DNA of 64,000 nucleotides from Marinibacterium sp. (GTDB lineage Bacteria; Pseudomonadota; Alphaproteobacteria; Rhodobacterales; Rhodobacteraceae), in NCBI GenBank assembly GCA_017643305.1, contig JAEPNQ010000004.1, forward strand, positions 59,098-123,097. The letters are read 5' to 3'. The notes under the pieces were generated by a model. It was not told the DNA's origin. It searched no databases and saw only the letters and a list, made by a program, of their open reading frames with translations. This document shows, one piece after another, positions 36,210 through 46,543 of the stretch (positions are counted from its first letter, which is position 1; each line of letters begins with the position of its first letter). A program made the translations under genes and the position numbers.

Positions 36210-37595
36210 GTGGCCGCAACATCGACCAATCCTGCCGCAAAGGCGGATCAACTGCGCGCCCTCCGAACCCGAGCGATGCTGGAAGGGCCTATCGGCGTGA
36301 CTTTGGCCCGGATGGCCGCGCCCAACGTTCTAGCGATGGTGGTGCAGGCGGTGGTCAGCATTGCCGAAGGTGTATTCGCCAGCTGGCTGGGGCTGGAGGC
36401 ATTGGCAGGGCTGGCGTTGGTCTTTCCACTGGTGATGTTGACCCAAATGCTGTCTGCCGGGGCTATGGGCGGTGCGATTTCCGGCGCCGTGGCGCGGGCG
36501 CTGGGCGCGGGAGCGCCGCAGCGTGCCAGCGGTACGGCGATGACAGCCTGGATAATCGCGGCGATTTGTGCGCTGGCATTCATGGGGGTCATGGCGGTGT
36601 TTGGAAGACCGTTGTTCGGAGTTTTGGATAACTCAGGTACGTCGGTCGCGGCCGCAATGCACTACGCTAACGTGTTCTTCCCAGGCTGCATCGCGATCTG
36701 GCTGTGCCACGCAACGCTAAGCGTCATCCGGGGCACCGGAGGCATGGGCTATGCATCATTGGCGCTGTTAGCGGTTTCGCTGTTGTCGATCCCGCTGTCC
36801 GGTGTCCTCGCCTTGGGCTGGGGCGGGGCGCCCGCACTGGGTATGGCTGGGCTGGCCTGGAGTACGGTTTTGGCGCATGCGGTGGTGGCCATGGTTGCGA
36901 TCGCCCATGTGCTGGCGGGCCGGGCGGGTCTTTCTCTGCGCGGGGCGCGGGTGCGTTTGACTATGTTCGTGGATATTCTGCGGGTGGGGTTCATTGCGTC
37001 GCTAAACGCCATCCTGACCGTTTTAACCATCGTACTGATGGTCGGCGCAGTCGGGCGGCACGGCGCGGATGCTTTGGCTGGATATGGGCTGGGCGCAAGA
37101 CTGGAATTCCTGATGATCCCGGTGGTGTTCGGGATCGGAGCGGCGATGACCGCAATGGTTGGAGCCAATATCGGGGCAGGCCAGCCGCGCCGGGCAAAGG
37201 CGATTGCATGGACCGGATCTCTGGCGGCTGCCGCGATTGTAGGCACCATCGGCATGATAGTGACGCTGTGGCCGGGACTGTGGCTGGGTATTTTCCTTGG
37301 CTCTGAGGAGTCACGGGCCTGGGCCGCAGGGCAGGGGTACTTCCACACTGTGGCGCCATTTTATGCATTCTTTGCCATAGGCCTAGCGATGTATTTTGCC
37401 AGCCAGGGTGCTGGCAGGATGATGGTGCCGTTCATTGGATCGGTGCTGCGGATCTGTGTGGCGTTTGGTGGGGTGCTGCTTCTGCCGCAGTTTACGGACT
37501 GGGGTGTCAATGGAGTATTCCGGTCGATCGCCGCCGGGATGCTGGTTTATGGCGGGTTCATCACCGTCGCGCTGTGGCGGGTGCGCTGGGGCTAA
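36210..37595 (+). CDS. MATE-family multidrug/toxin efflux transporter
   Basis: A 461-residue membrane protein with about 12 helices. The GTG start at 36210 has CTGGAGG 8 bases upstream; an in-frame ATG at 36123 lies inside the operator region and is less likely. The N-terminal LARMAAPNVLAMVVQAVVSI and internal VPFIGSVLRI segments fit the MATE/NorM group. It exports organic cations by H+ or Na+ antiport. Control by the divergent HxlR regulator is likely. Confidence 0.9.
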   Translation: MAATSTNPAAKADQLRALRTRAMLEGPIGVTLARMAAPNVLAMVVQAVVSIAEGVFASWLGLEALAGLALVFPLVMLTQMLSAGAMGGAISGAVARALGAGAPQRASGTAMTAWIIAAICALAFMGVMAVFGRPLFGVLDNSGTSVAAAMHYANVFFPGCIAIWLCHATLSVIRGTGGMGYASLALLAVSLLSIPLSGVLALGWGGAPALGMAGLAWSTVLAHAVVAMVAIAHVLAGRAGLSLRGARVRLTMFVDILRVGFIASLNAILTVLTIVLMVGAVGRHGADALAGYGLGARLEFLMIPVVFGIGAAMTAMVGANIGAGQPRRAKAIAWTGSLAAAAIVGTIGMIVTLWPGLWLGIFLGSEESRAWAAGQGYFHTVAPFYAFFAIGLAMYFASQGAGRMMVPFIGSVLRICVAFGGVLLLPQFTDWGVNGVFRSIAAGMLVYGGFITVALWRVRWG

Positions 37596-37637
37596 TCCTG
37601 ACCGCGTGGTATAAGGCTGTACCGGCCCGGACGTGAC

Positions 37638-38867
37638 CTATTCTGCTGCCTTCTGTTGGAAGACGTCAGGCTGATCATAAAGATAGTCGCGCGTCAGCGG
37701 TGCCGCGTCGCGTTTATGACCAAGCTGCAGTTGGAACACGCATTGGTCAGCTTCCTCGAACACCATGATGCAGGCGATCAGGTAAAACCGCCACATGCGG
37801 ATGAACCGTTCGTCATACATCTCCCGCACGCGAGGCAACTGGCGATCAAAACGCTGCAGCCAGTGGCGCAGGGTCATGGCGTAATGCAGCCGCCATGATT
37901 CGATGTCGAGGTTCCAGAGCCCCGCCTTACCTACCGGGATGACCAGTTCTTCCAGCGACGGAACATAGCCACCCGGGAAGATGTACTTGTTCAGCCAGGG
38001 CGATTGCGTGGTTGGCGGCCCGTTGCGGCCGATTGTGTGGATCAGAGAAATGCCATCGGGGGCCAGAAGGTCGCCAACCTTGTCGAAATATTCCTGGAAA
38101 TGCGGCGCACCGACATGTTCCAGCATGCCAACCGAAACGATGCGGTCGAATTTCTGATCCAGCGCGCGGTAGTCCTGCAGGCGAAATTCCGTCTGTGCCG
38201 ACAGCCCTGCCTTGGCGGCCCGGCACTGTGCGGTGGCCAGTTGGTTCTGCGAAAGTGTCACGCCGGTGACATGCGCGCCGTAATCTCGCGACAGGGTCAG
38301 CGCCATGCCGCCCCAGCCACAGCCGATGTCCAGCACTCGCATACCCGGTTCGATGCACAGTTTGCGCGCGATGTGGTTTTTCTTGGCGATCTGTGCATCT
38401 TCCAGCGAAACATCCGGATGGGTGAAATAGGCGCAGCTGTACTGCATGTCCTCATCCAGAAAGAGCCGATAGAGCGCATCGGAAATGTCATAATGATGCG
38501 CCACGTTTGCGCGCGACTGACGCGCCGTGTTGCGCATCACGATCTTGCGGAACCCATAGCGGAGCCGTTCCAGCACGCGGGTCCAACCCGGCATTTTCCC
38601 AGTATAGGAATTGCGCACTGCCAGTTTCATGACATCCATTAGCGAACTGCCATCAGTGGTCAGCATGCCATCCATGTACGCTTCACCAAATCCGATTTCG
38701 GGATATCGGCACAGTGCTTGCATCGTTGCGGTATCGTGGATCTGGACTGCCGCAAATGGGTCGCCGCCGGGCCCGTATCTGCGGGTACGCCCATCCGGAT
38801 AAGTGACGTCCAGCTCGCCCTCAACAATGAGCTTAGACAAGATGCTATCTAAAACGGTTGCCCACAT
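37638..38867 (-). CDS. cfa: Cyclopropane-fatty-acyl-phospholipid synthase
   Basis: A 409-residue SAM-dependent enzyme. The SAM site is VLDIGCGWGGMALTLSRDYG, followed by GVTLSQNQ, VGMLEHVGAPHF and the C-terminal CFA-synthase region (FIRMWRFYLIACIMVFEEAD). It methylenates cis double bonds of membrane phospholipid acyl chains. ATG 38867 gives the family start; an ATG five codons upstream is an alternative. Confidence 0.93.
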   Translation of the reverse strand: MWATVLDSILSKLIVEGELDVTYPDGRTRRYGPGGDPFAAVQIHDTATMQALCRYPEIGFGEAYMDGMLTTDGSSLMDVMKLAVRNSYTGKMPGWTRVLERLRYGFRKIVMRNTARQSRANVAHHYDISDALYRLFLDEDMQYSCAYFTHPDVSLEDAQIAKKNHIARKLCIEPGMRVLDIGCGWGGMALTLSRDYGAHVTGVTLSQNQLATAQCRAAKAGLSAQTEFRLQDYRALDQKFDRIVSVGMLEHVGAPHFQEYFDKVGDLLAPDGISLIHTIGRNGPPTTQSPWLNKYIFPGGYVPSLEELVIPVGKAGLWNLDIESWRLHYAMTLRHWLQRFDRQLPRVREMYDERFIRMWRFYLIACIMVFEEADQCVFQLQLGHKRDAAPLTRDYLYDQPDVFQQKAAE

Positions 38868-39046
38868 AGACTGGCCCCCCATCTCTCAAACGCCGTCTTC
38901 CAAAGGCGCGGCGGGCACACTACACGAAAAGGCGTAAAACATGAATACCAAACGTAAATGCGGTCTCTGCAGTCTTCTGCCCCTTGACTTCATGCATGGA
39001 GCACGGTGTATCGGCGCGACTAAATCCGCCCTCGAAAGGACAGATC

Positions 39047-40828
39047 ATGCACGCCTATCGCAGCCATTCCTGCGCCGACCTTACCGCTACCAATGTTGGC
39101 GAAACCGTGCGGCTTTCCGGCTGGGTCCATCGTGTGCGCGATCATGGTGGTGTTCTATTCATCGATTTGCGCGATCATTACGGCGTCACGCAAGTACTGT
39201 GCGACCCTGACAGCCCCGTTTTCAACGAGGTGGAAAAAGTGCGGAGCGAATGGTGCATTCGCATCGATGGCAATGTCAAAGCACGCGATCCGGAGCTTGT
39301 GAATGCCAAGATTCCCACTGGAGAGGTTGAGGTGTTCATCCGAGATATGGAGGTGCTGGGCGCCGCAGCAGAACTGCCGCTGATGGTGTTTGGCGATCAG
39401 GAATATCCCGAAGAAACCCGCCTGTGCTATCGCTACCTGGACCTGCGGCGCGAGGCGATGCAGCAGAGTATGACGCTGCGCTCGGACGTTGTGGCATCGA
39501 TCCGCCGCCGAATGTGGGACAAAGGCTTCCGCGAATACCAGACGCCGGTGATCACCGCGTCCAGTCCCGAAGGCGCACGAGATTTCCTGGTGCCGTCGCG
39601 TTTGCATCCCGGCAAGTTCTATGCGCTGCCGCAGGCTCCACAACAGTTCAAGCAGCTGATCATGGTTAGCGGCTTCGACAAGTATTTCCAGATCGCGCCC
39701 TGTTTCCGTGACGAAGACCCGCGCGCTGACCGGTCGCCAACAGATTTTTACCAGCTGGACCTGGAGATGTCCTTTGTTGAGCAGCAGGACGTTTTCGATA
39801 CGGTTTCGCCAGTGATTGCCGGTATTTTCGAAGAATTCGGCGGCGGTAAGGTGGTGGATGACCCGGCCAGCTGGCCGCAGATTCCTTATGCTGAGGCCGC
39901 CTTGAAATACGGTACGGATAAACCCGACCTGCGCAACCCGATTGAAATGCAGCGTGTCAGCAAACATTTCGCCGGTGGCGGCTTTGCCATCTTCGCCAAG
40001 CTGCTGGAGCAGGACGGCACTGAAATTCGCGCTATCCCTGCGCCCACTGGCGGGTCGCGCAAGTTCTGCGACCGAATGAACGCGTTTGCCCAGAAAGAGG
40101 GCCTGCCGGGTATGGGTTATATCTTTTGGCGTGATCAGGGCGAGGGCATGGAAGCCGCCGGTCCTCTGGCCAAGAACATCGGCCCCGAACGTACCGAAGC
40201 AATCCGCCAGCAGCTGGGCCTTGGTGTGGGCGACGCCGCCTTCTTCCTCGGCGGTAAACCGGCAGCCTTTGAACGTGTCGCCTCCAAAGCGCGCGATGTC
40301 ATCGGGGCTGAGTTGGGGCTGACTGATGAAAGCCGCTTTGCCTTTGCCTGGATCGTGGATTTCCCGATCTACGAAAAGGACGAAGAAACTGGCGCCATTG
40401 ATTTCGAGCACAACCCGTTCTCGATGCCCCAGGGCGGCATGGCCGCTCTGGAAGGCGACCCGCTGGATGTACGTGGCTACCAGTATGACCTGGCTTGCAA
40501 CGGCTATGAACTGGTCTCGGGCGCGATCCGAAATCACAAGCCGGAGATCATGCTGAAGGCGTTTGAGCTGGCAGGCTATGGTGAGGATGAGGTCAAAAAC
40601 CGCTTTGGTGCGCTTTATAACGCGTTCCATTTCGGTGCGCCGCCGCACGGGGGCTGTGCTGCTGGGATCGACCGGATCGTGATGTTGCTGGCCGATACGG
40701 CCAACATCCGCGAGGTTATCATGTTCCCGATGAACCAGCGCGCCGAAGACCTGATGATGTCCGCGCCCAGCGATCCGTCCAGCGACCAGCTGATGGAATT
40801 GGGTCTGCGGGTGATCCCGCAAGAATAA
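39047..40828 (+). CDS. aspS: Aspartate-tRNA ligase
   Basis: A 593-residue bacterial-type class IIb synthetase: OB-fold anticodon domain ([20 protein letters not shown]), motif 2 ([20 protein letters not shown]), the GAD insert and motif 3 ([14 protein letters not shown]). A GAAAGGA ribosome site precedes ATG 39047. It charges tRNA-Asp. Whether it also charges tRNA-Asn cannot be decided here. Confidence 0.97.
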   Translation: MHAYRSHSCADLTATNVGETVRLSGWVHRVRDHGGVLFIDLRDHYGVTQVLCDPDSPVFNEVEKVRSEWCIRIDGNVKARDPELVNAKIPTGEVEVFIRDMEVLGAAAELPLMVFGDQEYPEETRLCYRYLDLRREAMQQSMTLRSDVVASIRRRMWDKGFREYQTPVITASSPEGARDFLVPSRLHPGKFYALPQAPQQFKQLIMVSGFDKYFQIAPCFRDEDPRADRSPTDFYQLDLEMSFVEQQDVFDTVSPVIAGIFEEFGGGKVVDDPASWPQIPYAEAALKYGTDKPDLRNPIEMQRVSKHFAGGGFAIFAKLLEQDGTEIRAIPAPTGGSRKFCDRMNAFAQKEGLPGMGYIFWRDQGEGMEAAGPLAKNIGPERTEAIRQQLGLGVGDAAFFLGGKPAAFERVASKARDVIGAELGLTDESRFAFAWIVDFPIYEKDEETGAIDFEHNPFSMPQGGMAALEGDPLDVRGYQYDLACNGYELVSGAIRNHKPEIMLKAFELAGYGEDEVKNRFGALYNAFHFGAPPHGGCAAGIDRIVMLLADTANIREVIMFPMNQRAEDLMMSAPSDPSSDQLMELGLRVIPQE

Positions 40829-40933
40829 TCTGCACCCGCGACGGATTTCCGCGCATTTGACGTACTATTCCCAGGCCGCTTGTGACGCGAGCGGTTTGGT
40901 CTGGTAGGGTGCGCAAAAATGGCGGAGTAGCAG

Positions 40934-42319
40934 ATGCAGTATTCACCGGAACTGGCGGAAAAGCGGTTTGGGTGCGGGTTGTCGTCCGTGCTGGCGGCTG
41001 CGGACGCCCCGGAGGCGATGCTGGCCGGGCTGACCGCGCCAGACAGTATGGCCGCGGAGTTCCCGATTGAGGATTTCGAAACCTTCCGCCAGCGTATGAT
41101 CGAAAACGCTGGCGTGCGCAAAATGATGCGCCAGACGCGCGGGACGGATGATTTCAAGATCCACAAGAAACGTCGCAACAAGCTGAATTATGAAGCCCGC
41201 CGCGATATGGCCTTCTGGTATGGGCAGACGTTGGCGCGCTGGACCTGGACCGACACGCCCTTTCGCGAACGGCTGGTGGCATTCTAGGCAGATCATTTCA
41301 CCGCGCATGGCAAACAAGGCTTGGTGCGTTGGGCGACTTCGCCCTATGTCGAAACGGCCATTCGTGGGCGCATTGCAGGGCAGTTCGAAGATCTGCTGAT
41401 TGCCGCCGTGACCCATCCGATCATGTTGATGTACTTCGATCAAGTGCAGGCGGTTGGGCCCAACAGCGCGCTGGGGTTGAAAAGCAAAGGCAAGCGTGGG
41501 TTAAACGAAAACTTGGCCCGTGAGGTGCTGGAGCTGCACACACTTGGCGTCGATGGCCGGTTTACGCAAGACGATGTGCAGCAGCTGGCGGAGCTATCCA
41601 CTGGGCTTAGCTTTAGCATCCCCAAAGGCTTCGTGTTTATCCCGCAGCGCGCCGAACCGGGGGCGGAAACAGTGCTGGGCCAGGAGTTCTACGACGATCC
41701 GGCCACTGTGCAGCCCATTCTTGATGTGCTGCGGGCACTGGCCAGGCACCCGGATACGGCGCGCAATATCACGCGGAAACTGGCGGTGCATTTTGTGTCG
41801 GACGATCCAGACCCCGATCTGGTAGCGACGATGGAGCGGGCTTATCTGCGAACAGATGGAGATCTGACTGCCGTCTACCGCGCGCTATTGGAGCATCCCA
41901 CCGCTTGGGACCCGGAGCTGCACAATGTAAAGCCGCCCTTTGATTTTATCGCATCGGCCTGTCGGGCGCTGGGTGTGCAGCCTGATATTCTGAGCGAGAT
42001 GCAGGAACCTGTCACCAAGTCGGTGCTTTTGGGGCCTATGAAAATGATGGGGCAGGATTGGCAGAAGCCGCCGGGCCCGGATGGCTGGCCCGAAGAGGAC
42101 GAAGCCTGGGTGACGCCGCAGGGTGTGTCTGCCCGGCTGCGCTGGGCCATGGTGGTGCCATCGCGGCTGCGGCGCAATCTGCCGGATCCGCGCGCTTTTG
42201 TAACCCAAGCGCTGGGCCGTGAAGTGCCGGAGGCGGTGCAGTTTGCAGCTATGGCGGCAGAGCGGCGGACCGTTGGGATTGGGATGGTTCTGGCCTCCCC
42301 GGCGTTTCAGCGGCGATAG
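40934..42319 (+). pseudogene. DUF1800-family protein interrupted by an amber codon
   Basis: The frame from ATG 40934 reads through residue 117 (RERLVAF), meets TAG at 41285-41287, and continues in the same frame as ADHFTAHGKQGLVRWATSPY to the natural stop at 42319. In DUF1800 proteins the interrupted position is a conserved Trp (FW..HF), so TGG to TAG explains the lesion. Downstream family motifs are intact (NENLAREVLELHTLGVDG; RNITRKLAVHFV). The partner DUF1501 gene follows 10 bp later. These pairs are common but of unknown function. A late restart at 41321 would lack the N-terminal third. Confidence 0.85.
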
Positions 42320-42328
42320 GAGATTGCG

Positions 42329-43546
42329 ATGAACACAGGTCTTTCCCGCCGGTCCTTCCTGACGCGATCCGCCCTGATCGGCTGTTCGGCCGCAGCGAGC
42401 CCCCTTTTGACGCCGATCAGCATGGCAGCTGCGCCTTGGGATATGCGGCTGGTGGTCATCATACTGCGTGGCGGGCTGGATGGGCTTGATGCAGTGCGGC
42501 CCTATGGTGACCCGGCCCTTGCCGAATGGCGCCCGACGCTGGGCACGGCCAAGGGAGAGCTGGGCCCGGATCTGAACGGATTCTTCGGCCTGCATCCTGC
42601 GCTCGGCGATCTGATGCCGCTGTGGCAGGCGGGCGATCTGGCCTTTACCCACGCGGTGTCCACCCCCTATCGTGACAAGCGCAGCCATTTTGACGGGCAG
42701 GACCTGCTGGAGGCGGGGACGCCCAGCATGGCAGGGGTGCGCGATGGCTGGCTGAACCGCATGCTGCTGCAGGTGCCGGGGGTAGAGGCGCACACCGCCT
42801 TTGCGCTGGGGCAGGGCGATGTGAAAGTGTTACTGGGCAATGCCCCGGTATCGGAGTGGGTGCCGGGTGCGGACATGGAGATCAGCCCGCAGGCGATCCG
42901 TCTGTCCGAACGGATTATGGAAGACGACCCGGCCTTTCATGCCGCATTTTCCGAAGCGCTGATGCTGTCTGAAATCGAAAATGTCCCGATCCGGGGGCGG
43001 GATGCGTTGAAGGCGTTGCAAAAGGATATGAAGATGGCCGCCGGCAAAGGGTCCCACGTGCGGGTGTCGCAGTTCGCGGCTGAGCAGCTGCGCAAGGACA
43101 CGCGCGTGGTGGCGTTTTCGCTGAACGGGTGGGATACGCATAACAACCAGAAACGCACTCTGGCCCCTGCTTTGAAGCGGCTCGCGGGTTCCATTGTGGC
43201 GCTGCGGGATGGTGTGGGGCCAGAGATCTGGCAGAAAACCGCGATCCTGGCGATGACGGAGTTCGGCCGTACCGTTCGACAGAACGGGACCGGCGGTACA
43301 GATCACGGCACGGGTGGCGCGCTGTTGATGGCAGGCGGGGCCATTCGGGGCGGGCAGGTCCATGGCCCGTGGCCAGGGCTGGACGAAACTTCACTTTACA
43401 AACGGCGGGACCTGATGCCGACGGGCGATGTGCGCGCGCCCGCCGCATGGATCATGCGGGCGATGGCGGGGCTGGACCGCGGGACGTTGGAAAGTACCGT
43501 CTTTCCTGGGCTCGATATGGGATCAGACGCCGGTTATCTGGCCTGA
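42329..43546 (+). CDS. DUF1501-family exported protein
   Basis: A 405-residue protein with a twin-arginine signal (SRRSFLTRSALIGCSAAASP) and the alkaline-phosphatase-superfamily-like DUF1501 body: VVIILRGGLDGLDAVRPYGD, VVAFSLNGWDTHNNQ and LAMTEFGRTVRQNGTGGTDH. AGGAG precedes the ATG. It is the operon partner of the broken DUF1800 gene. Its own frame is intact; function is unknown. Confidence 0.92.
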   Translation: MNTGLSRRSFLTRSALIGCSAAASPLLTPISMAAAPWDMRLVVIILRGGLDGLDAVRPYGDPALAEWRPTLGTAKGELGPDLNGFFGLHPALGDLMPLWQAGDLAFTHAVSTPYRDKRSHFDGQDLLEAGTPSMAGVRDGWLNRMLLQVPGVEAHTAFALGQGDVKVLLGNAPVSEWVPGADMEISPQAIRLSERIMEDDPAFHAAFSEALMLSEIENVPIRGRDALKALQKDMKMAAGKGSHVRVSQFAAEQLRKDTRVVAFSLNGWDTHNNQKRTLAPALKRLAGSIVALRDGVGPEIWQKTAILAMTEFGRTVRQNGTGGTDHGTGGALLMAGGAIRGGQVHGPWPGLDETSLYKRRDLMPTGDVRAPAAWIMRAMAGLDRGTLESTVFPGLDMGSDAGYLA

Positions 43547-43589
43547 TCGGGTCTTGGCAAGTGCGCGGACCGGTTTTAATTGTCTGGGC

Positions 43590-44327
43590 ATGATCAAGGC
43601 CAGTTCCGAACGTCCGCTGGGACCCCGCGTCGATAATTGGGTGCCGCCACCGATGCCATCGGGGGATATACTGGAAGGTCGTTATGCCCGGTTGGAGCCA
43701 CTATCGGCAGAGGCACACGCGGCATTGCTGTACCAGGCCTATGCGGGGGCGGATCAAGTCTGGGATTACCTGCCATATGGGCCGTTTTCATCTGCTGCGC
43801 TTTATCATCGCTGGGTGCGGGAGATGGTGCGGGGCGACGATCCGGTTTTCTACGCCGTGCGCGATCTGGAAACCGGACTGTATGGTGGCGTTGCGTCGTT
43901 CCTGAGGATCGCGCCGCAGGCAGGCAGCATAGAGGTGGGCCATATCAATTTCGCCCCGGCGCTGCAGCAAACCCGCGCCTCGACCGAGGCGATGTACCTG
44001 ATGATGCGCTGGGTGTTTGAGGTGGGCTATCGCCGCTACGAGTGGAAATGCGACACGCTGAACCTGCCGTCACGTCGGGCGGCGCAGCGGCTGGGGTTCA
44101 GTTATGAAGGCGTGTTCCGGCAGGCCCTTGTGGTCAAGGGGCGTAATCGCGACACCGCGTGGTTTGCCGCGATTGACAAAGAATGGCCTGCCCTGCGCGA
44201 AGCCTACAGCGCTTGGCTGAACCCAGCGAATTTCGACACAGCAGGCCGCCAGATCGAACGGTTGGGCGATCTGACCAGTCTGGTGCGTATCAGTTCCGAT
44301 CCAGCGCTAGCGGGTGGGAGCAGCTGA
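43590..44327 (+). CDS. GNAT-family N-acetyltransferase (RimJ/RimL-like)
   Basis: A 245-residue protein with an acetyltransferase core: ARLEPLSAEAHAALLYQAY at the start of the domain, VGHINFAPALQQTRASTEAM, and CDTLNLPSRRAAQRLGFSYE near the acetyl-CoA site. The ATG at 43590 follows GTCTGGGC. It acetylates an unidentified amine or protein N-terminus. Confidence 0.88.
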   Translation: MIKASSERPLGPRVDNWVPPPMPSGDILEGRYARLEPLSAEAHAALLYQAYAGADQVWDYLPYGPFSSAALYHRWVREMVRGDDPVFYAVRDLETGLYGGVASFLRIAPQAGSIEVGHINFAPALQQTRASTEAMYLMMRWVFEVGYRRYEWKCDTLNLPSRRAAQRLGFSYEGVFRQALVVKGRNRDTAWFAAIDKEWPALREAYSAWLNPANFDTAGRQIERLGDLTSLVRISSDPALAGGSS

Positions 44328-44387
44328 ACCACCGGGACTGCAGAGCCAGAACAATCACGAGAGAGGCTATGGCGGTGCAGTAGACCA

Positions 44388-45116
44388 TCATCCGGCCACC
44401 GCCATTGAATTTTTGTGCAGGCGGTCCTGCACTAATCCCGCCAGTCGCGCGGCATCCGACACCACGGGACGGCCTGCCGCCTGTTCGCGGGTCAGTGACA
44501 AAGCGGCTTCTTCGAGGTCGCGGTCTCTGGCGCTGTGCGCCACCCCTGTCAGGAACTGCGCCACATATGACAGAATCCGGTCATCTGCGCCCTGGGTTAG
44601 CACCTCGGCCACATGGGCCATGTCATCGCGATAGGCGATTGGATCGGGACAGACGGTTTCGTCGCGTATCGGGTAGGTCCCAATCGGACGCCAACCTGTG
44701 GGCAGTCGTGTCAGAATTGCGGTCTGAAACTGCGCCAGTGACAGGATGGGCTTGGCAAGAAACCCGTCCGCGCCTGCAGCGATGGCCAGTTCCTCTGACA
44801 AGGCATCGCCCGACATGCCCAGTATGACCTGCACGCGCGGACTGGTGTTTGCTATTTCCTCGATCAAGTCCGCGCCGGAGCCGTCTGGCAGCCCAACATC
44901 CACGATCAGAACGGTTGGTCGATAGATCTGCAAATGGCGGCGGGCCGATTTCATGCTATCCGCCCGGCGGATGCGCGCCCCGCTGCGCAGGCACAGCAGC
45001 CGCAGCGCGTCACAGGCATAGTGGCTGTCTTCCACGACCAGCACGGTCTGGCCCAGCAAGGGCTGCGTTCCGGTCGGACGGCGGACGGGATCATCAAAGG
45101 CGTACGTATCATCCAT
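44388..45116 (-). CDS. Response regulator with receiver domain
   Basis: A 242-residue protein. The REC domain (about 22-145) has acidic residues in VLVVEDSHYA, the phospho-acceptor Asp in VLIVDVGLPDGSGADLI and the conserved Lys in GFLAKPILS. The remaining 95 residues are helical without a recognisable DNA-binding or enzymatic output domain. No histidine kinase gene is adjacent. Confidence 0.87.
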   Translation of the reverse strand: MDDTYAFDDPVRRPTGTQPLLGQTVLVVEDSHYACDALRLLCLRSGARIRRADSMKSARRHLQIYRPTVLIVDVGLPDGSGADLIEEIANTSPRVQVILGMSGDALSEELAIAAGADGFLAKPILSLAQFQTAILTRLPTGWRPIGTYPIRDETVCPDPIAYRDDMAHVAEVLTQGADDRILSYVAQFLTGVAHSARDRDLEEAALSLTREQAAGRPVVSDAARLAGLVQDRLHKNSMAVAG

Positions 45117-45266
45117 GTGTGCTTCCCCAGTTTTGTGTTACCTGCGACTCACGCTAAGATGCCTCGGCTAATGGCAGGTTAACGGCACGACACGTGACCC
45201 CCTGTCTCACTTGTCCTTGGCCCAATCCCCGCGCATAAGCTCTCGAAACCATCGGAGGACTTCACC

Positions 45267-45671
45267 ATGATCGGCCGACTGAACCATGTTGCCATTGCCG
45301 TGCCCGACCTGGAGGCCGCGTCAGAACAGTACCGCAACGCGCTGGGCGCAAAGGTTGGCGCACCGCAGGACGAACCCGACCATGGCGTGACCGTAGTTTT
45401 CATCGAACTACCGAACACCAAGATCGAACTGCTCTATCCTCTCGGCGAAGGCAGCCCAATCACCGGGTTCCTCGAAAAGAACCCGGCCGGTGGCATCCAC
45501 CATGTCTGCTATGAGGTAGACGACATCATCGCCGCGCGCGATCACCTGAAATCTACCGGTGCCCGCGTTCTGGGCAATGGCGAACCCAAGATTGGCGCGC
45601 ATGGTAAGCCGGTGCTGTTCCTGCATCCAAAGGATTTCAACGGCTGTCTTGTTGAGCTGGAACAGGTCTGA
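45267..45671 (+). CDS. mce: Methylmalonyl-CoA epimerase
   Basis: A 134-residue VOC-fold enzyme: RLNHVAIAVPDLEAASEQYR at the start, KNPAGGIHHVCYEVDDI with the metal-binding His, and GKPVLFLHPKDFNGCLVELE at the end. It interconverts (R)- and (S)-methylmalonyl-CoA in propionyl-CoA assimilation. CGGAGGAC precedes the ATG. A DUF1467 gene follows 3 bp later, an arrangement usual in this bacterial group. Confidence 0.95.
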   Translation: MIGRLNHVAIAVPDLEAASEQYRNALGAKVGAPQDEPDHGVTVVFIELPNTKIELLYPLGEGSPITGFLEKNPAGGIHHVCYEVDDIIAARDHLKSTGARVLGNGEPKIGAHGKPVLFLHPKDFNGCLVELEQV

Positions 45672-45674
45672 GCC

Positions 45675-45950
45675 ATGTCTGTCGTTTCGAGCATCGTTCT
45701 CTACGCGGTTATCTGGTTCATGACCTTCCTCGTCGCTTTGCCTTTTCGGCTGACGACGCAGGGTGAAGCGGGGGAGGTTGTGCCGGGCACCCATGCTGGC
45801 GCGCCGGAACAGCACCATCTGCGGAAGAAAGCCATCATCACGACCATTGTGGCGTTTGCAATCTGGGTGATTGTGGCGACGATTATCCTGTCTGGATGGA
45901 TTTCCGTACGTGACATTGACTGGGCAGACCGGATGGGCAGCTCGAGTTGA
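45675..45950 (+). CDS. DUF1467-family membrane protein
   Basis: A 91-residue protein with two hydrophobic helices (SSIVLYAVIWFMTFLVALPF and ITTIVAFAIWVIVATIILSG). The intervening loop GEVVPGTHAGAPEQHHLRKK is the recognisable DUF1467 part. It is co-transcribed with mce. Function unknown. Confidence 0.9.
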   Translation: MSVVSSIVLYAVIWFMTFLVALPFRLTTQGEAGEVVPGTHAGAPEQHHLRKKAIITTIVAFAIWVIVATIILSGWISVRDIDWADRMGSSS

Positions 45951-46100
45951 TCGGACTAGATTTGACCGCGGTTCCAGCAGAGCATTGAGCGCGATACCGG
46001 ACATTTGGAAAGTATTCGGTCCGCCTTCTTAGAAAGTCCTCGGTGACTGTGAACTAAACTGCTGAAATCGATCGCTTGTCTTACAGCCGTTCGATCATTT

Positions 46101-46451
46101 TCATATTCGCAGGCCCAGCCGTCCTGCACCCCACAGCATCAGGCCATAAAGCGCCATGGTGACTAAACGGCCCGCGATCAGCGCAGGCCAGAACCCGTGG
46201 CCTCGAACCAGTAGAGCGGGGATGAGCAGGAACATCGGCAGCGATGGCAGTACAAACCAAAAGGTCGCCAGGGTATGCTCGGCCATATGCTGAGCATCGG
46301 GTTTGTCGCGCCATAGCCAGATCATACCCATCACCGAAATCAGCGGCAGTGATGCGATCAGCGCGCCAAAGCCGGGCCAGCGTAGGGCGACCTCGGATAC
46401 CAGCGCGATGATCAGACCGGACAGCAGTGCTTTCAGCACGAAATAGGCCAT
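46101..46451 (-). CDS. DUF3147-family small membrane protein
   Basis: A 116-residue protein with four hydrophobic helices (KALLSGLIIALVSEVAL; GALIASLPLISVMGMIWLW; FWFVLPSLPMFLLIPALL; LVTMALYGLMLWGAGRLG). ATG 46451 is chosen because the reading frame further upstream overlaps another gene and lacks protein character. DUF3147 proteins have no established role. Confidence 0.82.
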   Translation of the reverse strand: MAYFVLKALLSGLIIALVSEVALRWPGFGALIASLPLISVMGMIWLWRDKPDAQHMAEHTLATFWFVLPSLPMFLLIPALLVRGHGFWPALIAGRLVTMALYGLMLWGAGRLGLRI

Positions 46452-46543
46452 AGCCGAACAGTGCCGCATTGGGTGGGGTCTGGCAACGGGTTGCGCGGAC
46501 GGTGCTGCCCGTGCCATTGCGAACCGCGTAAGCGGAGAATGGC

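Noticed and set aside
39155..40822. A 555-codon frame antisense to aspS
   Set aside because: aspS has all class II synthetase motifs; the antisense product has no protein-family character.
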